Notes under the pieces: model-generated
The model's input: the letters and a program-made list of their open reading frames with translations, nothing else
Told to the model about the DNA's origin: nothing
Database searches by the model: none
NCBI RefSeq assembly: GCF_020921035.1
Contig: NC_063156.1
Location: 21,376,283-21,440,282, forward strand
DNA: 64,000 nt
Direction: 5' to 3'
DNA from: Rhodamnia argentea
Lineage: Eukaryota; Streptophyta; Magnoliopsida; Myrtales; Myrtaceae
Shown: positions 57,656-64,000 of the stretch, one piece after another
Layout of the letters: the number at the start of each line of letters is the position of its first letter
Numbering within the stretch: the stretch's first letter is position 1
Made by a program: the position numbers and the translations under genes

Positions 57656-60600
57656 ATGACGTTCTTGCCTCTTCAGGTTCAGTGGGTGATGGGTTTGCTT
57701 TTCTGGGTCCTTCTGCTTTTGTGTTGGGAAGCAAGTTGTGATGGCTCTGGCTTATCTGTGAGACTCACTGAGTTTCCTAATGCAGCTTCGCATAGCAATG
57801 CGACTGCATTTTCTTTCGAACCTTTGGTGAATGGCAATGTTGGAGCTTGCTCAGACTGTAGCTTCAGTTGCAAGGTTTGTCTAGGCTCTTGTTCAACTGT
57901 GATTCTCACCCTTGCTTTCGTGTTAGTGATGATTCTTCTCTCTCGGTTTGTGTTCTGCTTCGAGGAACAAAATAGGAATTGGCCATTGCTCTGATTTAAG
58001 TGCATTACCAATAAAGGAACTGGGAAATGTCTACATTTTTAATGGTGTCCCTCGCTTTCTTTCTTCCCGTCCTTTTGCCCTTGCTTCTTTTTCTCTGCTA
58101 AATCACAGTCAACTTATTTCCGTTTCCTGATGGGCAACTACTTCGGAGAAACCACCTCATTATATGATTCAGCAGGAAATTTTGTTTTTGTTACACGAGA
58201 TTCTTGTCAAATTGCAAGTGTTTTTTATTTTATTTTTTATTTCAGGCTACTTGATTTAACAATTGTTTGGTTTCTCTGTATGCAAAACTGTTGCAGCTGG
58301 ATGGTGGAGCCTTCTCGGATTGTCGAGGCAGGAAAGTTTCATTTGGTGGCTTACTAGATGGAAGTCATTCATTTGAGGTTTGCGCAAATGGATCCCAAGG
58401 AATTGGCTGTGCTTCCTATAACTGGACAATTGGTCAAGAATCTATCCCTTTTATCGTTTTCAGATGGTTAAATCTTTTTCTAAAATAGGATAACTAAAAA
58501 TGCATTCAAGGTGTAGGTTGATTTGTTGTTCCTACTAGTTTTCTTAGGAAGAACATTATACATACCAAAATCTGCAGGAGATGGTTTTCAAACAATGAGA
58601 AATTTAAATAACTGGGGACTTACGCTTTGTTTTTCTGCAATCTTCTTGCTTACCAAATCAACAAGGACAAGGTGACGGCTCATGAATTTGCCTGTTGATT
58701 TTCCATGATTGTCCTTAAATTAGTAAAACCTGCTTCTCACTGCAAACAGAGAGATGGAAGCTTTTGCTGTTAGAATTATTAATTTTCTTGGTCATTACTT
58801 GGAAAAACATACTTTGGGCAACTAGCTTTTTTTATCTGAAAATATGTTGAGGTGCTCAGGGCAATGGCCAATAGGAATACAACCTATACGGCAGTAAAGT
58901 TTAGGTTGAGGCGCATCCTATTCATAGTCACTTGGTAAGCAGTTGCCATAGCTATATGCACAATGAAGTAAGTGTAGATGGTCAACATTTGGCAACGCTG
59001 AATTACTGAAATTGGTGACATCATGGTAGTAGCCGGCACTTAGATTAGGTACTAGACTGATGGTTGATCTTGTTTTGCAACTGTACTAGTTAGGTTGTGC
59101 AGGAAATAATCAGATTTTGGAACTTAGAAGAAATGCGAGATCACAATTGACTGTGCCCTTGCTCAGCTATGGATTTTGCTTTGTTAACAAGCTTCAAATG
59201 GAAAAAAGAGAGATCCCGCAAATTTCTGATTTGATTGTTCCATTTCTGCAGATACAATTCCGCCAACAGCATACATAACATCTCCAGCATCTTTGACGAG
59301 TGCCCTTAATGTCTCTGTGACTATATTATTTAGTGAGCCATGTATTGGTGGAGGAGGTTTTGGATGCTCTTCTGTGGATGCCTGCAACGTGAGTAGGTGG
59401 CTATCTTTAACATTTTAAGATTCAATAGTCCTCTTTTTATCATGTTTACTGAGGAATTCTACATCCTTCCTGAAACCACTTAATTTGTAATATCTAATGT
59501 TCGCAAATACAGCTCTAGTGCTAAACTGATGTAATAGTTTATGAGGCAGAACATAGTGTGCTGGAGAAGACAATGAATGACTATCAGGCAAGGAGTTACA
59601 TTTTTTAATCATGTTCTGAAGTTAAATCTTGGACTCGAAATCTTAAGACAACACGCTGATGACAAAATGAACTTCAAAAGATGTACCTTTTATTGACTGA
59701 ATAATACTTTCTGATCGCTCCAGCAAATCAGTTCAAATTGCGCAACAAGCTTGTACTAGTAATTGTTGCTGTATCTTTGGATAGTCAGATGTACTGATTG
59801 AAATAGGTCCTTGACATCTCTATGCAGCTACTGGTCTATGGTGCTGGCCAAGTCATTCCATCTACACTCAACATTTTGCGGCCAAACCTCGAATACTCAC
59901 TTTTAGTAAGTTTGAATTCTACTGTTCAGTATGGACGAGTGATCTTGGTTATGGATAAGAACTTCTGCACCGACAATGCTGGAAATGCATTCACGAGGAC
60001 GACTAATTCAAGCTTTTACGTGCATTTTGGTGAGTCTACGTATCAGTGGTACTTACAGCCAACCTTTCGTGGAGTACCATCCTCAAAGGGGCTTCTCTTA
60101 GATATACCAGCATTTGTAATAGTTATAAAGTTAGGATGCTAAAACCCTCATATTTTCTTCTGCAGATTTTTTTACATGTTACTGGTATAGCATTTTCATT
60201 AATATGGTAATTAGGATAATTGTGTCTCTGATTTTGAACATCTTCCTATGCTGATGATTAAGCAGACACATAGAAGTTAGTTTCACTTGATAATAGAGGC
60301 CTTAGTTACACTCGGTCAGAGGGAATTCATGTCAATTGATTTCCTACACTTTAGAAATACTTCTCCTGAGAAATTGACCTGCACAAAGTGAATATGACTT
60401 ATTCTTAGTTCAAATGTGAAGACGATTTGATTTTGCCCCTCCTTGTGGTGCATTTATGTAGACAGAAGGAATGTGTCCATTGACTTGAGGACTCGCATTC
60501 CAGAAAAGATGCTTCAAGTCAATAATCAAATCAGAACGGTGCAAGCTACAAATAAGCAGAACAACTTAAGGGTGTACCTCTATTTTTCGGAACCAGTCAT

Positions 60601-63600
60601 GAATTCATCAGCAGAAATCCTAGAATCACTCAACACAAGTCAGGGCACCCTTCTCCCGACCAATGGAAAAACACTCGGAAATCGGAAATTTGGTTTCATG
60701 GTCAGTTATATCTTTTGGTTTTAATGTTTTGTGGCTGCTTACATGGTCTGGAACTTAAACATATGGTGTATTCACAATTTTCTTTATTATCCGAACCAAA
60801 TTTCCTAATTTTCAGGTGGGCAATACATCTGCCGTTGCTATAATCACCATAAGCCTCGAGTCTGAGTCAATAATTACCAGACAAGGGACTGCCGTTTCTC
60901 CTATTGAACCGGTTACTTTCCTCTTTGGTACCGTCTAAAATTATAAAAGAATCAACTGTTTATAATTATTTTTAGTGTGAATTAGCTATCCTTACATGGT
61001 TGCAAATGTCTCTCAGACTCTCAGAGACCAGCTGTCAGCTTGAGCACAACCTCTACTTCTAGGACAAGAGAGCACAATATCCCTATATCAATAAAGTTTG
61101 CTAAACCAGTATTTGGCTTCAATTCATCTAATATAGCAATATTAGGAGGTCATTTGCAGAGGTAAGTTTTGCTTTACCATCCCAGCATTTTGCACCTGTA
61201 AATTGAAATTAATGCACGAAGACGTACACACTATTCATACCTAGGAATATCAACAAGCTGGCAAAGATCCCACATTTAAATTCATGCATCATTGTTGTAA
61301 GACTCTACTTCTACAGCAGTTAATAGACGAGATATATGACATATTGAATTTGTTCCTATCAATGGGTTCTCCAGCTTTTATGAAATGAGCAGAAGCAAAT
61401 ACTCCATTGAGATTAAAGCAGAAGATGATGTAGTATCTGTGAGTGTTCCTGAAAATGCAACTGGGGATGTTGCTGGAAACAAGAACTTACCTTCCAATAT
61501 TCTTCAAGTGAGACATTGTAAGGAATTGCTCATGCCTTTATAAGCTCAGTTCGTTGTTATTTAAGTTGTCGAGGGCATTTCTTTGTTTACTTGATTGCTC
61601 TAATTTATGGGCTAAATTTTACAGATTCCATGCCCATAGTGTCTTCTGTTGCTTCTGTCACTGCAACCGCTGCTTTTTGTATCACATCTTTGGCTGCGGG
61701 ACTGCTCTCTGTTTCGACAGCAAACCTTCTTGCTATTGGTGCTTTCCCAAGGACATCTGCCACTTTGATATCCAGTCCTTCAAGGAATCTTTTTGTATGT
61801 TATAAATCTCCCCGTGATGTGGTCTTTGCAATGCCACACGTCTTACTTAAAGTACTTTTGAGTAATTTTTTTTAGCCATGGTGCTCTCTATCATTTTCCT
61901 TTCCTGGGCAGACACTATTCTCTGTATTGTTTTTTTTTTTTTTTGGGTTGAATATTCTCTGTATTGTTTAAACGAGTGTTTTGTGACCTTTTCTTCTTTC
62001 ATCAGGAAAACAAAAATATTCTGTAATTTCAGTTCTATTAGGGAATTTGTTATGAGAAATCTGAACAACCACAACCCCTCACCCCCCCCAAAAAAAAAAA
62101 CACCTTCCAAGCGCCAAGTCTGAACAATGTCGATGTCAGGAAAAAAAAAAGAAAAACTCATCGTCATCTGGGGTCAAAATGCTGTTTAAACACCAGATAG
62201 GACTTCATGTATATTTATTGACAAGAACAAGGGCATTCTCCAAGGCATATTGTTTTCTACAACTCTTGCTTTTGAATGCTTGGAATTTTGTATGTTGTAG
62301 AACATTGTTATATCACTCTTTTGCTTCAATGAAATGGTAACATGCCATGGAAAAGTGAACAATTTGACGATCCAAAAGGTGCACTTTAAGTGGAGAGGGG
62401 ATTCTTTCAGGTCCTGCTTTTTCTGAATATTTCCTAACTGTGGAACTCATATATGACTGCAGATGTCGCTGCAAGAGACTAATAGTAGTTTTTATGGTTC
62501 CATGCAGAGAATCGCATGTTACATCCAGGTATTTGCGCTATCTAGATGGTTGGCAGTTACATTGCCAGTCGAGTATTATGAACTTGCAAGGGACCTGCAG
62601 TGGAGCATTCCTTACTTTAGTCTCCCGTGGGAAGCCGGGCACGTCCAGCCAGTCATGGTGGGCTCAAGTCCTCCTGTGAATTCAACATCCTACTTTAGCG
62701 AAGTTCTTGATTTGGAAACAGTCGGAACACCTAAAGAAGAGAAGTTGAAAGGAGCTGCTGCAGTTTATGGATTGCCACTTTCTCCGGTGGAGTACAAATC
62801 CTTTTTCGAGGTTAGGGAAACTTCTGGTCTATAATTCTGTTCTCCAGAGTTGTATCTCCATCATCAGCTCTGTTAACCATAATAACCATGGCATTGGAAA
62901 TTAAATGCTTGCAGATGGAAAATAGTAAACCAGAAGCTGAATACATTTTGGATCCTCAACATATGAGTGGGTGAGTCTCTCAGTGTTTTCTATGAGATAT
63001 GAATTGCTAAATAAATTAATCTGAAGAGCTGCAGGAATGAATTGTGTAGTTGTTAAGAAATCAATCCACAATGAGGAGACAATGTTAATAATTCATCTAT
63101 AATTGTTGCTGGAGAATCACTTATCTCCTTTGAACATCTTTTATCAAGTTACTGTATCTGCTACACACACTATCTTGCTAGTTTGCTATGAGTGTTGAGG
63201 CCACTAATTTGTTGATTACAAATTTCCCTTTTGACATCTCAAAATCCTATTCGATATTGGGCTATCTTCAAAGGAAGTATGGTATAAATCTGACCACCTG
63301 CTACTTTTTGTTGATGAAGACTATTTGGTCTTTTGTAGGTGGTGGGATTTCAGTAGAAATATGTTCTGGCTGGCAGTAATCGGCGGCAGTTTGATATTAC
63401 TGCATGCTTTGCTACTATTGATTCTTAAGTTCAAGAAAAAAACAACTGAAAAGCAAGACAGTGACGGAGCACTCATATTCCCAAGATTGGAGATGTTTCT
63501 TTTGATTCTTGCTCTACCTTGTACGTGTCAGGCCTCTTCTGCTCTGATCCAAGGTGTGTGACACGCTCTTCTATCCACTTAACGACCAGAATATTCTGTC

Positions 63601-64000
63601 TAAAGTAATGAAATAGCTGTTTGTCTTGCCGCTTTAGCTTCATCGGCTTACTTGTTATTCTCTATGGTAGGTGGAACTCCAGCAGGGGTTGTGGTTGGCA
63701 TTCTGCTGTTGGGTTTTGTGTCTTTCGAACTTCTATCCTTGTTCCTATTCCTCTCAGTTGGTATTACATCTGGGAAACTGCTTCAATACAAGGAAGTCCA
63801 TAAAGTAGGCCGACGTTTTCACTGGTATCAAGAGCTTATTAGAGTGACCCTGGGTCCAGGTAAAAGAGGCCAATGGACGTGGAAAAAACAGTCTAACTCC
63901 ATTTACCTAACAAAATTTGGCCCGCTGTTTGAGGACCTGAGAGGTCCCCCAGAGTACATGCTCTCGCAGATATCTGGAGGCCACCCGAGGAAAGGTGACC
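57656..64000 (+). CDS. Large plant membrane protein with Ig-like ectodomain and multi-pass C-terminal part, cut by the window end
   Basis: Thirteen exons join in phase: 57656-57874, 58297-58432, 59252-59388, 59828-60029, 60462-60700, 60816-60927, 61017-61161, 61375-61517, 61625-61794, 62463-62810, 62915-62970, 63339-63553 and 63671-63994, about 815 residues so far. A signal peptide (WVMGLLFWVLLLLCWEASC) opens it. The ectodomain holds cysteine-rich and Ig-like repeats of bacterial-Ig style (SVTILFSEPCIG, VYLYFSEPVM, ISIKFAKPVFGFNSS, VSVPENATGDVAGNKN) and many N-glycosylation sites. Membrane segments follow: VSSVASVTATAAFCITSLAA, CYIQVFALSRWLAVTLPVEY, FWLAVIGGSLILLHALLLLI, MFLLILALPCTCQASSALI and GVVVGILLLGF onward. 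Then comes a soluble part with FHWYQELIRVTLGPGKRGQW. I recognise it as a conserved, poorly characterised plant family. The run QVFALSRWLAVTLPVEYY..A..LQWSIP faintly recalls fungal TRP/Flc-type channels (inference). The coding continues past 64000. Confidence 0.8.

Overview
The window is nuclear DNA of a flowering plant. Its genes have many short introns with GT..AG borders, long AT-rich intergenic stretches, LTR retrotransposons, MITE-like elements, GC-rich island repeats and one degraded plastid insert. The spliced proteins look like those of a woody eudicot, and gene and repeat style are compatible with Myrtaceae (Eucalyptus-like). That taxon is an inference. Exon borders were placed by eye from splice sites, reading phase and family conservation.

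Layout. 1-8.8 kb is repeat-rich: an orphan profilin-like last exon (3814-3948, minus), a Tourist/PIF-like MITE with TTA target duplication (4785-5310), GC islands and a foldback element (8098-8450). 9.1-18.7 kb holds three intact-looking plus-strand genes: a UAS-UBX protein (4 exons, 389 aa), a SOUL haem-binding protein with signal peptide (2 exons, 219 aa) and an uncharacterised, probably plastid, membrane protein (5 exons, 369 aa). 22.95-25.86 kb is a single-exon, 969-aa LRR receptor with a GSO1/GSO2-like ectodomain and transmembrane segment but no kinase. 28.26-34.21 kb, minus strand, is a class I KNOX homeobox gene (5 exons, 342 aa) with a 4.4-kb third intron.

37.34-48.68 kb is a stack of three insertions: a GC-island foldback element interrupted by a probable solo LTR (37408-37917, CAAAT duplication) and by a 10.3-kb Ogre/Tat-like Gypsy element on the minus strand (LTRs 38127-39463 and 47096-48431). 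Its LTRs are almost identical, yet gag is frameshifted and most of pol is missing, so it probably moved in trans. At its 3' side lies an unusual array of hairpins with compensatory arm changes (39843-40294), the most novel signal in the window.

48.7-57.5 kb is repeat-rich intergenic DNA with a pectin methylesterase inhibitor-like remnant (49787-50038), more foldback elements, and a local duplication of which one copy carries a plastid trnG-UCC fragment. 57656 to the end is the first 13 exons of a large plant membrane protein with Ig-like repeats and several transmembrane segments, cut by the window edge.

The genes do not form a pathway. They are independent housekeeping, signalling and developmental loci separated by mobile DNA.
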